Both the position numbers and the translations under genes were made by a program. DNA of 64,000 bases from Bacteroidales bacterium UBA4772 (lineage in GTDB: Bacteria; Bacteroidota; Bacteroidia; Bacteroidales; VadinHA17). Every line of letters starts with the position of its first letter. Within the stretch, counting starts at the first letter, position 1. The stretch is taken from the NCBI GenBank assembly GCA_002403305.1, contig DHHM01000011.1:159739-223738 (forward strand), written 5' to 3'. The notes beneath the pieces are model-generated. The model searched no databases. It had not been told where the DNA came from and was given only the letters and a program-made list of their open reading frames with translations. Positions 16,548 through 25,079 of this stretch are shown here, in pieces.

Positions 16548-17213
16548 ATGACTGCAAAAGATCTGATATCCGATGTGGTGCCGGCACTGAAAACCTCAGA
16601 CACGGCACAGACGGCACTGAACTGGATGGAGACCTTCAGGGTATCACATCTCCCGATAGTGAATGAGAGTGATTACCTGGGGCTGATCTCCGACAGTGAC
16701 ATCTTTGACCTCAATCAGCCTGAGGAACCGATAGGAAATCACGAACTCTCCCTTCCCCGTCCCTGCGTGAAGATGACGCAGCATATCTACGAGGTCATCG
16801 CCCTCTCGGCAAGATACAAGCTGAGCGTGGTACCGGTGGTTGACGACCAGATGCATTACCGGGGAGTCATCACCTATCATGATATGGTCAGCGGCGTAGC
16901 CTCCTTCTCATCCCTGGAGCAGCCCGGGGGGGTAATAATGCTGAATGTTATAGCCCGGGATTATTCCATGAGCCGTATTTCCCAGATAGTCGAAAGCAAT
17001 GACGCCAGGATACTGAGCATGGCTATCACCTCCGACCCCGACTCCACCAGTCTCGAGATAACCCTCAAGGTCAACACCACGGACCTTGCCTCCATCATCA
17101 GGACATTTGAGAGGTACTCTTACGAGGTGATAACCTGGGTCACCGACAATGATGAGCTCGACCGGTTCTATACTGACAGGTACAACCTGCTGATGAAATA
17201 CCTCAACATGTAA
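16548..17213 (+). CDS. CBS-domain pair with ACT-like C-terminus
   Basis: 221 residues: CBS motif 1 (about 1-60; VSHLPIVNESDYLGLISDSD), CBS motif 2 (about 75-130; LSVVPVVDDQMHYRGVITYHD) and an ACT-like domain (about 135-210; VIMLNVIARDYSMSRISQIV). Such proteins sense adenosine nucleotides or small metabolites; no effector domain is present. The gene lies 12 bp before nadK, suggesting that it tunes NAD kinase or a nucleotide-linked process. ATG 16548 is preferred over TTG 16536 because it fits the first CBS helix. Confidence 0.85.
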   Translation: MTAKDLISDVVPALKTSDTAQTALNWMETFRVSHLPIVNESDYLGLISDSDIFDLNQPEEPIGNHELSLPRPCVKMTQHIYEVIALSARYKLSVVPVVDDQMHYRGVITYHDMVSGVASFSSLEQPGGVIMLNVIARDYSMSRISQIVESNDARILSMAITSDPDSTSLEITLKVNTTDLASIIRTFERYSYEVITWVTDNDELDRFYTDRYNLLMKYLNM

Positions 17214-17225
17214 CTCTTCTGCACG

Positions 17226-18107
17226 ATGTCAAAAAAATTTGCTCTGTACAGCAAGGGGCTGACAGGGAAGACCACCGCCGGCCTGCTGAGGCTGATAGAT
17301 GCACTGCATGAACGCGGCGTCACCATCTACCTCAATATTATGGAACCGAACGGCAACAGCTTCACGGCTGATCAGAGAGTCATCCCCTTTGCTGACCACT
17401 CTGAGTTACCTGATGATATATGCCTGATAATCAGCGTTGGAGGCGACGGCACCTTCCTTGAGACCGTCAGGCGGGTGCGCAATACCGCTGTTCCGGTGGC
17501 AGGTATCAACACTGGCAGGCTCGGGTTCCTGGCCAACATACCAGATGATGATGAGATAGGAAGGTCGATAGACCTGCTCTGTGCCGGAGAGTATGAGGTC
17601 GTCAGCCGTTCAATGCTCGAGATCGTCTCGCCCGAAGTATTCTTAGGATCAAAACGCACTCTGGCACTCAATGAGTTCACGGTGCAGAAAGCTGACCAGA
17701 GTATGATCACAATCATCGTCAGTGTTGACGGCATACTGCTGAACACATACCGTGCTGACGGACTGATAATCTCAACGGCCACAGGATCAACAGCATACAA
17801 CCTGAGCGTCGGAGGCCCGATACTCTTTCCCTCAGATGAAAGTATCATCATTGCTCCAATGTCTCCCCACAACCTTACCGTCAGGCCTATAATCATCGAC
17901 GGCAACAGCACCGTCACCCTCGTTACCGGCGGCAGGAGCAGCGGCTGTCTCATGACGTGCGACTCCAGGGCTGTGACCGTGCCCATGGGCACCACGGCCG
18001 AGATACGCCGTTCAGACATCAGACTCAACACGGTTACCACCGCCGGAAATGATTTTTTCAGCACCCTGAGGAATAAGCTGATGTGGGGCGCCGACCCCCG
18101 TAACTGA
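17226..18107 (+). CDS. nadK: NAD kinase
   Basis: Makes NADP from NAD. 293 residues with the GGDGT motif at 72-76 (VGGDGTFLETV), NTGRLGFLAN, ALNEFTV, and the TATGSTAYNLSVGGPI segment (about 184-200). Normal length. It is co-directional with the CBS-ACT gene 12 bp upstream. A promoter follows for the next unit. Confidence 0.96.
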   Translation: MSKKFALYSKGLTGKTTAGLLRLIDALHERGVTIYLNIMEPNGNSFTADQRVIPFADHSELPDDICLIISVGGDGTFLETVRRVRNTAVPVAGINTGRLGFLANIPDDDEIGRSIDLLCAGEYEVVSRSMLEIVSPEVFLGSKRTLALNEFTVQKADQSMITIIVSVDGILLNTYRADGLIISTATGSTAYNLSVGGPILFPSDESIIIAPMSPHNLTVRPIIIDGNSTVTLVTGGRSSGCLMTCDSRAVTVPMGTTAEIRRSDIRLNTVTTAGNDFFSTLRNKLMWGADPRN

Positions 18108-18128
18108 CAATAATTAAGGAATATTTAA

Positions 18129-18159
18129 GTTTTAATTAGTGGCACAATACTTATATTTG
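18129..18159 (+). promoter_or_regulatory. Promoter of the barrel-uppS-bamA unit
   Basis: Exact -7 box TATATTTG at 18152-18159 with TTTT (18130-18133) as -33 at 18-bp spacing. Predicted start is about 18165, 18 nt before the first ATG. The genes from 18183 to 22915 follow with gaps of a few bases or overlaps. Confidence 0.55.
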
Positions 18160-18182
18160 TAGCCTCAACTGCATGATGACTG

Positions 18183-18956
18183 ATGATTAAACGTCTTATA
18201 CTGGTGTGCATGGTGGTGCTGTTCGCTGCACCGTTCGTCTCTGCACAGCTGTGGAAGATGAAAAGATATGAGGCCACTGCCGGACTGGGTACCTCACAGT
18301 TCTACGGCGACATTGGCGGATTCTCACTCGGGGAAAACGCTATCGGGTTTAAGGATATAACTTTCAAGCAGACAAGGTTCAACGTAAATGCCTCATTCAG
18401 GTATTTCATTACCGATGCGGTTGCCGCACGTCTGTCGTTCTCCTACCTGATGCTTCACGCCACCGATGAACGTGGCAACAACCAGGGCAGGGGCTATGAG
18501 GCCGGCGCTTCACTCTTTGAACCAGCCCTCATAGGTGAGTATTACTTCGTACGAAACCGGGAGCGTAACAGCTTCCTTTTTCAGACCTACAGGGGCAGGA
18601 CAAGGAACAGAGTGAAGGACTTCTTCAGAAGTATCGATGTGTATGCACTTACAGGTGTCGGCGGTGCAGGCTTCAATGTCCGCGGCAATGACTTGCTGGA
18701 GGAGCGCTGGAACGTAGAACCGACACTTGAAAGCAGCGGTTTTACAGCCGTGATACCCCTTGGCGTGGGAGCAAAGGTGGCCTTCGATCCGAATATACTT
18801 TTCGGAGTGGAGTTCACAGGGCGGTATGCATTCTCTGACTTCATTGACGGGTACACCTCACCGTGGTCTGAGAGAAATGATGTGTATCACACATTCAGCC
18901 TGACATTTAATTACAGGATCAAAACTGCACGTAACGGACTTCCTTCCTTCAGATGA
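18183..18956 (+). CDS. Outer-membrane beta-barrel protein (DUF6089-like)
   Basis: 257 residues. A signal peptide (hydrophobic 5-20, ending SAQ) is followed by alternating amphipathic strands with aromatic ends (QFYGDIGGF, RYFITDAVAARLSFSYL, GEYYFV, FNYRIK). This is the pattern of small Bacteroidota outer-membrane barrels. Its end overlaps the next barrel gene by 4 bp of open frame, and uppS-bamA follow, so an envelope role is likely. Function unknown. Confidence 0.75.
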   Translation: MIKRLILVCMVVLFAAPFVSAQLWKMKRYEATAGLGTSQFYGDIGGFSLGENAIGFKDITFKQTRFNVNASFRYFITDAVAARLSFSYLMLHATDERGNNQGRGYEAGASLFEPALIGEYYFVRNRERNSFLFQTYRGRTRNRVKDFFRSIDVYALTGVGGAGFNVRGNDLLEERWNVEPTLESSGFTAVIPLGVGAKVAFDPNILFGVEFTGRYAFSDFIDGYTSPWSERNDVYHTFSLTFNYRIKTARNGLPSFR

Positions 18957-18976
18957 TCCATCACAGACCCTACGGA

Positions 18977-19654
18977 ATGAGAAGAATAACAATACTAATA
19001 CTTCTGATGATCGCCTCAATGCCTCTCATGGCACAGCGCAGCGCCGACTACGGAATCTCGGCAGGTGCTGTGACCTATATTGGCGACGCCCCCAACACTT
19101 TTTTCAAGCCCGGCCCGGCCGCACAGATCTTTTACAGGCACAACTTCCATCCCAGGCTGGCTGTCAGGGCCAACCTCATGGGCGGTTACATCACACCCCT
19201 CAATGCGCCCCTGGGAGAACTGGGCGCAACATTCGAGTACAACTTCTTTCCCTACTCCACCTTCAGGAGCAGACGTGTTGACTATACACCCTACATAGCC
19301 GCCGGAGCAGCCTTCTCTGCCGTTTATAACCAGGTTGTTCTCGACAACTCACCTCAAAGCTTCCATCCTTTCTTTTCTATACCATTCTCTGCCGGATTCA
19401 AGGTCAATGTTGCAAATCAGGTTGGCATTGAATTCGAATATGGTTTTCGTAAGACTTTTTATGATAAATTTGACGGCCAATATGAGATCATGACACCGGG
19501 CGATTCACCGTCGGCGGTAGATCACTCATGGTTGCATAACAATGACTGGTACAGTTTTATGGGTATATCTGTCACCTGGAAAATGTACAACAAGCTGTTA
19601 GGCTGTCCGGCTTTTGCAGAAATGGAAAAGAGTAAGAAAAGAAAGAAGAGATAA
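18977..19654 (+). CDS. DUF6089-type outer-membrane protein
   Basis: 225 residues from ATG 18977 (an upstream in-frame start at 18953 would add eight residues before the signal peptide). Signal peptide MRRITILILL...MAQ, then SADYGISAGAVTYIGD, GATFEYNFFPYS, YIAAGAAFSAVY, VANQVGIEFEYGFRKTFYDK and a short basic tail of Lys/Arg. The DUF6089 family is Bacteroidota-specific and usually sits immediately before uppS and bamA, as here. Confidence 0.82.
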   Translation: MRRITILILLMIASMPLMAQRSADYGISAGAVTYIGDAPNTFFKPGPAAQIFYRHNFHPRLAVRANLMGGYITPLNAPLGELGATFEYNFFPYSTFRSRRVDYTPYIAAGAAFSAVYNQVVLDNSPQSFHPFFSIPFSAGFKVNVANQVGIEFEYGFRKTFYDKFDGQYEIMTPGDSPSAVDHSWLHNNDWYSFMGISVTWKMYNKLLGCPAFAEMEKSKKRKKR

Positions 19655-19656
19655 AA

Positions 19657-20406
19657 TTGACATTTAAGGATCAGATAGATAAGAGCAGGCTCCCGGAGCA
19701 TGTCGCTGTTATTATGGACGGCAACGGACGGTGGGCCCGCCGGAGGGGACAGGAGCGCATTTTCGGCCATCACCGGGGGGTGAAGGCCGTGCATAAGGTC
19801 GTTGAGGCAGCAGTGGAACTGGGAGTTAAGTACCTGACTCTCTACGCATTCTCCACCGAGAACTGGAACAGGCCTGATGATGAGGTCTCTGCTCTCATGG
19901 ATATCATGATAGAGTCGCTCAACAATGAGACGAAGACACTGGTCGATAAGCAGATAAGCCTCCAGGTCATTGGGGACATTGACAGGCTCTCGGACAAAGT
20001 GCGTTCCAGGCTGCATGAGACAATGAAGGTAACATCTGCGGGTGCACGCATGAAGCTGATAGTTGCCCTCAGCTACTCCTCTCGATGGGAGATAGCCGAA
20101 GCATGCCGGCGGATAGCTATGGAGGTCAGGGAAGGCCGGATCAGCCCCGCTGAGATCACTGAGGATACCGTCAGCGCCTTCCTCGTGACAGCCGGCATCC
20201 CTGACCCGGCAATGATGATACGCACCAGCGGAGAGAAGAGGATCAGCAACTTCCTCCTGTGGCAGCTCGCCTACGCGGAACTTTATTTTACAGAGAAACT
20301 TTGGCCCGATTTTGGTAAGGAGGACTTTTACAAAGCAGTGGCAGACTTCCAGAAAAGGGAAAGGAGATATGGAAAGACCAGTGAGCAGATCGCTGAAAAC
20401 AGATGA
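19657..20406 (+). CDS. uppS: Isoprenyl (undecaprenyl) diphosphate synthase
   Basis: cis-Prenyltransferase that makes the C55 carrier for peptidoglycan and O-antigen. 249 residues with HVAVIMDGNGRWA (catalytic Asp), the RGQERIFGHHRG segment, YLTLYAFSTENWNRP and the C-terminal DPAMMIRTSGEKRISNFLLW. Translation starts at TTG 19657, two bases after the previous stop. bamA follows after 4 bp. Confidence 0.96.
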   Translation: MTFKDQIDKSRLPEHVAVIMDGNGRWARRRGQERIFGHHRGVKAVHKVVEAAVELGVKYLTLYAFSTENWNRPDDEVSALMDIMIESLNNETKTLVDKQISLQVIGDIDRLSDKVRSRLHETMKVTSAGARMKLIVALSYSSRWEIAEACRRIAMEVREGRISPAEITEDTVSAFLVTAGIPDPAMMIRTSGEKRISNFLLWQLAYAELYFTEKLWPDFGKEDFYKAVADFQKRERRYGKTSEQIAENR

Positions 20407-20410
20407 GATG

Positions 20411-22915
20411 ATGAAAGAAAACTTTATGCGTGCTTTTTCCCTTTTTGCCTTGTTGTTGACAGGCCTGGCGGCCACAGCTCAGACCGAAGAAAAATTTGTC
20501 AATTACCTGTACCCTGATGAATATACTATTGCCGGCATAACCGTTTCCGGCGTCAAATTTCTTGACCCCACGGCCCTCATGGGCATATCAGGCCTCCGTA
20601 TAGGGCAGAAGGCCGAGATCCCCGGTGAACAGATCACCTCTGCAGTGAAGAAACTGTGGGAGCAGGGCCTCTTCTCCGATGTGAAGATAACAGTGACGCA
20701 GATCGAGGGAGAGAACATATGGCTGGATATCTATCTTCAGGAGAGACCACGTCTCTCAACACTCAGGTTCGAAGGGATACGAAAATCGGAAGAGACAGAC
20801 CTCACCGAAAAGCTGAGTCTTCCCAGCGGCTCACAGGTCACCGCCCACCTCCTCAGCAGGGCTGAGAAGACTATCAGGGATCATTATATCGAAAAGGGGT
20901 TCCTCAATACTGAAGTGAATATTGTACAGAAAGATGACCCCGATCTGCCAAACAATGTGTTGCTGAGTGTTATCGTCAACAAGAATGAGAAGGTCAAGAT
21001 AGAAGAGATACGGTTTGAGGGAAACGAATTCTTTGAGGACAAAAGGCTGCGCAGGGTGATGAAGAACACCAAGCAGAAGGACCTCAACATCTTCAAAGGC
21101 TCAAAATATATCGAGGATAAGTTCGAAGAGGATCGTAACAGCCTGGTTGAGTTCTATAATGAGAACGGCTTCCGCGACTTCCGCGTGCTGGGCGATTCCA
21201 CATATGCCCCTGAGGACGGCAAGATGGTGCTGGTGGTGAAGGTAAACGAAGGCAACCAGTACTACCTGAGGAATGTCGACTGGGTGGGCAACAGCATATA
21301 TACCAGGGACCAGCTCGAGAGGGTCTTTAACTTCCCCTCCGGAGAGGTTTACAATCAGAGCACCATTTACAAGCGGCTGATAGAGGACGAGGATGCAGTT
21401 AACTCACTCTACCTCAACTACGGGTACCTCTTCTCAAGGGTGACACCCGTGGAGAAGAACGTCGAGGGTGACTCCATCGATCTGGAGGTGAGGATCTTCG
21501 AGGGTGACCCCGCCAACCTCAACAACGTAATCATCAGCGGCAACACCCGCACCAATGAGCATGTGGCGCGCCGTGAGCTCTATACAATGCCCGGCGATCT
21601 CTTCTCCAAGGAGAACATCATCCGTTCTGTAAGGCAGGTGGCAGTGCTGGGTCACTTCGACCCCGAGAAGATCAACCCGCAGCCCATCCCTGACCAGATC
21701 AACGGAACCGTAGATCTGCTATATGCCCTTGAGGAGAAAGCCAACGATCAGTTTGAGATCTCCGGCGGATGGGGTGCAGGCATGCTGGTGGGAACAGTGG
21801 GGGTGAGGTTCAATAACTTCGCCATGCGCAACTTCTTCAAGTGGAAGGAGTGGAGACCGTATCCCTCCGGCGACGGCCAGTCGCTGCAGATCAGGGCCCA
21901 GTCGAACGGACGCGTGTACCAGTCGTACAACATCTCATTCATTGAGCCGTGGCTCGGCGGTAAGAAACCCAACACCCTGTCGCTCTCAGCCTTCCGCTCT
22001 CTGATGACCAACGGCTCGCCCAGGGGGGCTGACGACAGGCAGCATATGATCATCGATGGTGCCTCTTTAGGCTTCGGCAAGAGGCTGGAGTGGCCCGATG
22101 ACTATTTCTCAGTCTTCTATGAGGGCAGCTACCAGCGCTACAGCATGTACAACTACTCACAGTACCAGTTCCTGTTTGACAACGGCGACGCCAACCTGGC
22201 ATCAGTTACTGCAAGAATAACGCGCTTTTCGGCAGGTCCCAACACCATATACCCACGCAGCGGATCCACATTCAGCCTCTCCGTGCAGATGACACCACCC
22301 TATTCTGCCCTCAGCGGCAAGGATATGTCGGCTCTCTCCGATGAGGATAAATACCGTTGGATAGAGTTTTACAAGACGGTTTTCAAGGCCGATTACTATT
22401 ATCCCCTCACATCTGACAACAAGCTGGTGCTCAATGCCCGGGCTGCATTCGGATACCTCGGTTTCTACAATAAAGATATAGGTCCCTCACCCTTTGAGAA
22501 TTTCTCTGTCGGTGGTGACGGCATGACAGGATACAACCTCTACGGCCGTGAGGTCATAGCCCTCAGGGGATATACCAACGGATCTCTGACACCAAGGATG
22601 ATAAAGGATAACAGAAGCGTAGAGGTGGGTAACGTCTATACCAAGCTCACCCTGGAGCTTCGCTACCCGGTATCACTCAATCCACAGGCTACCATCTACG
22701 GCCTGGCATTTCTTGAGGCCGGCAGGGCATGGTACAGCATTAAGGAATTCAATCCCTTCAGGATGAACCGTTCTGCAGGCGTAGGCCTCAGAGCCAACCT
22801 TCCGATGTTCGGCCTCCTGGGCATAGACTGGGGTTACGGATTTGACACTCCCGTCACCGGCAGGGCCGATGACGGCGGAAGCCAGTTCCATTTTGTAATA
22901 GGACAGCAATTTTGA
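20411..22915 (+). CDS. bamA: Outer-membrane protein assembly factor BamA
   Basis: Central component of outer-membrane barrel insertion, 834 residues. Signal peptide (MRAFSLFALLL...TAQ), five POTRA domains over about 45-430 (for example TLRFEGIRKSEETDLTEKL, IEEIRFEGNEFFEDKRLRRV, NVIISGNTRTNEHVARREL), then the Omp85 16-strand barrel ending in the aromatic VIGQQF. The frame opens at 20312 inside uppS, but ATG 20411 directly precedes the signal peptide. Skp genes follow, forming a conserved barrel-assembly unit. Confidence 0.97.
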   Translation: MKENFMRAFSLFALLLTGLAATAQTEEKFVNYLYPDEYTIAGITVSGVKFLDPTALMGISGLRIGQKAEIPGEQITSAVKKLWEQGLFSDVKITVTQIEGENIWLDIYLQERPRLSTLRFEGIRKSEETDLTEKLSLPSGSQVTAHLLSRAEKTIRDHYIEKGFLNTEVNIVQKDDPDLPNNVLLSVIVNKNEKVKIEEIRFEGNEFFEDKRLRRVMKNTKQKDLNIFKGSKYIEDKFEEDRNSLVEFYNENGFRDFRVLGDSTYAPEDGKMVLVVKVNEGNQYYLRNVDWVGNSIYTRDQLERVFNFPSGEVYNQSTIYKRLIEDEDAVNSLYLNYGYLFSRVTPVEKNVEGDSIDLEVRIFEGDPANLNNVIISGNTRTNEHVARRELYTMPGDLFSKENIIRSVRQVAVLGHFDPEKINPQPIPDQINGTVDLLYALEEKANDQFEISGGWGAGMLVGTVGVRFNNFAMRNFFKWKEWRPYPSGDGQSLQIRAQSNGRVYQSYNISFIEPWLGGKKPNTLSLSAFRSLMTNGSPRGADDRQHMIIDGASLGFGKRLEWPDDYFSVFYEGSYQRYSMYNYSQYQFLFDNGDANLASVTARITRFSAGPNTIYPRSGSTFSLSVQMTPPYSALSGKDMSALSDEDKYRWIEFYKTVFKADYYYPLTSDNKLVLNARAAFGYLGFYNKDIGPSPFENFSVGGDGMTGYNLYGREVIALRGYTNGSLTPRMIKDNRSVEVGNVYTKLTLELRYPVSLNPQATIYGLAFLEAGRAWYSIKEFNPFRMNRSAGVGLRANLPMFGLLGIDWGYGFDTPVTGRADDGGSQFHFVIGQQF

Positions 22916-22940
22916 AAGACAACAATCAAAAAAACAAGCT

Positions 22941-23456
22941 ATGAAGAAGATCATCGTTTTGACAATCCTGGTGTTTGCCGCATCATTCACCGGCATGGCA
23001 CAGAAGTTCGCCTTTGTTGACAGCGAATATATCAGGAACAATATTCCTGCCTTCACGGCAGCCCAGCAACAGCTCGACAAACTTTCAGAAGGATGGGAAA
23101 AGGAGGTGGCTGACGGCTATGCAGTCGTGGAGCAGATGTACAAGGATTACCAGGCTGAAGTGGTACTGCTGACTCAGGACCAGAAGAGGAAAAGGGAAGA
23201 GGCCATCATTGCCAGGGAAAAAGAGGTGAAGGATCTCCAGAATACCTATTTCGGGATGGAGGGCGAACTCTTCAAGAAACGTGAGGAGATGGTAAAACCT
23301 ATTCAGGATGAGATACTCAGGGCCATCAAGGAGATATCGGTGGAGGGCAGTTATGCAGTGATCTTTGACACCTCGGCAGGATCAAACATACTCTTTGCCA
23401 ACCCGCGGTATGATCTCTCCGATCAGGTCCTGCAGAAACTCGGTTATAAGAATTAA
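22941..23456 (+). CDS. OmpH/Skp periplasmic chaperone 1
   Basis: 171 residues: signal peptide ending GMAQ, FAFVDSEYIRNNIPAF at the start of the mature protein, a long charged coiled coil (about 45-125) and the conserved VEGSYAVIFDTSAGSNILFA end. Skp/OmpH trimers escort unfolded outer-membrane proteins to BamA, whose gene ends 26 bp upstream. Confidence 0.92.
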   Translation: MKKIIVLTILVFAASFTGMAQKFAFVDSEYIRNNIPAFTAAQQQLDKLSEGWEKEVADGYAVVEQMYKDYQAEVVLLTQDQKRKREEAIIAREKEVKDLQNTYFGMEGELFKKREEMVKPIQDEILRAIKEISVEGSYAVIFDTSAGSNILFANPRYDLSDQVLQKLGYKN

Positions 23457-23461
23457 ATAAT

Positions 23462-23469
23462 TACATTTG
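23462..23469 (+). promoter_or_regulatory. -7 box TACATTTG before the second skp gene
   Basis: Exact TAnnTTTG in the 38-bp gap between the two OmpH genes. No -33 TTTG at the expected place. It could allow separate expression of the second copy. Confidence 0.4.
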
Positions 23470-23494
23470 CACACTAAATTTGAATAAAAAGAAG

Positions 23495-24010
23495 ATGAAA
23501 AAAGTATTTGGGATACTCCTGTTTGCTGTACTGGTTTTTACGGCACAGGACGGATTTGCTCAGTCGTTCAAGACAGGCCATATCAACCGTGATGATATCA
23601 TCATGACCATGCCTGACTATGACTCAGCCATGACAAAGTACAACGCATTCGGGCAGGAGCTCACAAATGCTTTGGAACTGATGCAGGTTGAATACAACAA
23701 CAAGCTTGACCAGTATGTAAGGGGCAGCAAAAACCTCACTGATATCGTCAAGGCCAACAAGGAGCAGGAGCTTGCTGACATGCAGACCCGTATAGGCAAT
23801 TTCCAGCAGCAGGCACAGGTGCAGCTCCAGGAGAAGCAGGCTGAACTGCTTAACCCGATCATTGAGAAGGCTACCGTTGCAATCAATGCCGTCGCAAAGG
23901 AGGGAGGCTTCGTATATATATATGATATACGCACCCTTGTTTACGTTGACACTGCAAAGAGCCCTGATATCGGTCCGCTGGTGAAGACCAAGCTTGGAAT
24001 AAAGGAATAA
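23495..24010 (+). CDS. OmpH/Skp periplasmic chaperone 2
   Basis: 171 residues from ATG 23495 (a TTG at 23480 would add five residues). Signal peptide MKKVFGILLFAVLVF...AQ, FKTGHINRDDIIMTMP start, Gln/Glu-rich coiled coil about 40-120, and an EGGFVYIYDIRTLVYVD end. It is a tandem paralogue of the preceding gene; two adjacent skp genes after bamA are typical of Bacteroidota. A long hairpin separates it from murI. Confidence 0.92.
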   Translation: MKKVFGILLFAVLVFTAQDGFAQSFKTGHINRDDIIMTMPDYDSAMTKYNAFGQELTNALELMQVEYNNKLDQYVRGSKNLTDIVKANKEQELADMQTRIGNFQQQAQVQLQEKQAELLNPIIEKATVAINAVAKEGGFVYIYDIRTLVYVDTAKSPDIGPLVKTKLGIKE

Positions 24011-24021
24011 AGAGAATCTCT

Positions 24022-24091
24022 GCATGGCTGCCCGCCGGCCTTGTTCACTCACAGTGACCTGGCAACGGTACCGGCGGGCTTCCATGCTCTT
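24022..24091 (+). terminator. Three-tier hairpin between skp2 and murI
   Basis: Outer stem GCATGG/CCATGC (24022-24027/24082-24087), middle stem GCCCGCCGG/CCGGCGGGC (24030-24038/24071-24079), apical TCACT/AGTGA (24045-24049/24053-24057), then TCTTTTAA. This can terminate the skp transcript, but it ends only 11 bp before the murI ATG, so it may also act as an attenuator or mRNA leader structure for murI. Confidence 0.65.
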
Positions 24092-24097
24092 TTAATC

Positions 24098-24904
24098 ATG
24101 GAAGCAGCAAACCGCCCTATAGGTATTTTTGATTCAGGAGTAGGAGGACTGACGGTGGCACATGCCATCAGGCAAAACCTCCCGGGAGAAAGAATTGTCT
24201 ATTTTGGCGACACTGCCCATCTGCCTTACGGCGATAAGTCCGAGGAGGCCATCAGAAGTTACTCCGGACGCATCACCCGGTTTCTGCTGGAGCATGGCGC
24301 CAAGCTGGTGCTCATAGCCTGCAACTCCGCCTCCGCATCGGCCTATGAGAGCCTCGAGGCAGAATACCGCGACAGGGTGCTGATCCTCGATGTGATAAAC
24401 CCCGTGGTGAAGTATGTCGCTTCCCGCAACTACCGGAGAATAGGGGTGATAGGCACCAAGAGAACCATCAGCTCCGGCACCTATGAAAAGAAGATAGGCG
24501 CAGCATCTCCCTCAACCGGGCTGGCATCCATGGCAACACCTCTCCTTGTACCAATGATCGAGGAGGGCTTCATCTTCGATGACATCAGCAACGCCATCAT
24601 ACGGACCTATCTCTCAGATGCCAGGCTTGCTGACATAAGTGCGCTGATACTCGGCTGCACCCATTACCCGATCATCAAAAACCAGATCAGCAAGTTTTTC
24701 AATTTTGACGTTGAGATTATTGACTCTGGCAGGCTTGTTGCAGCGCTGCTGAGGGAAACACTTGAGAAAAATGACCTGCTGAACCGAAACGGATCAGGTG
24801 AGGATCTGTTTTACGTATCCGACTACACCGACTATTTTGAAAAGATAGCGAGAATGTTTTTCGAGAGCAACATCAATCTTCAAAAGGCTGACATCTGGCA
24901 CTGA
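24098..24904 (+). CDS. murI: Glutamate racemase
   Basis: Supplies D-glutamate for peptidoglycan. 268 residues with IGIFDSGVGGLTV, GDTAHLPYGDKS, catalytic Cys75 in IACNSASA and Cys187 in LGCTHYP. The frame opens at 24041, but ATG 24098 gives the family N-terminus; the longer version would be translated from within the hairpin. Confidence 0.95.
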   Translation: MEAANRPIGIFDSGVGGLTVAHAIRQNLPGERIVYFGDTAHLPYGDKSEEAIRSYSGRITRFLLEHGAKLVLIACNSASASAYESLEAEYRDRVLILDVINPVVKYVASRNYRRIGVIGTKRTISSGTYEKKIGAASPSTGLASMATPLLVPMIEEGFIFDDISNAIIRTYLSDARLADISALILGCTHYPIIKNQISKFFNFDVEIIDSGRLVAALLRETLEKNDLLNRNGSGEDLFYVSDYTDYFEKIARMFFESNINLQKADIWH

Positions 24905-24973
24905 AGGATCTCTCCGCCCGCAGGTGACGGCGATTTAACCCTATCGGCAGTTCAGGTGCCGGTTAATGCCATA

Positions 24974-24989
24974 TATGATTAAAATCATA
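24974..24989. promoter_or_regulatory. Inverted repeat TATGATT-AA-AATCATA upstream of korA
   Basis: Perfect 7-2-7 inverted repeat 91 bp before the korA ATG. It shares ATGATTnnAATCAT with the site before prs and contains TGAT-N4-ATCA, the core of CRP/FNR-family sites (FNR: TTGAT-N4-ATCAA). An oxygen- or redox-sensing regulator would make sense for a ferredoxin-dependent enzyme, but this is inference. Confidence 0.45.
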
Positions 24990-25079
24990 CAGTTATATCA
25001 GTGTATTGCTGAACTTAGCTCCTTCAAACGGGTTAACTTTTCAAAGCTCTTTTATTAATACAAACAGTTCAACTCTATC

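Noticed and set aside
19522..20475. 317-codon open frame antisense to uppS
   Set aside because: Spans the end of one gene, uppS and the start of bamA on the other strand; no protein features.
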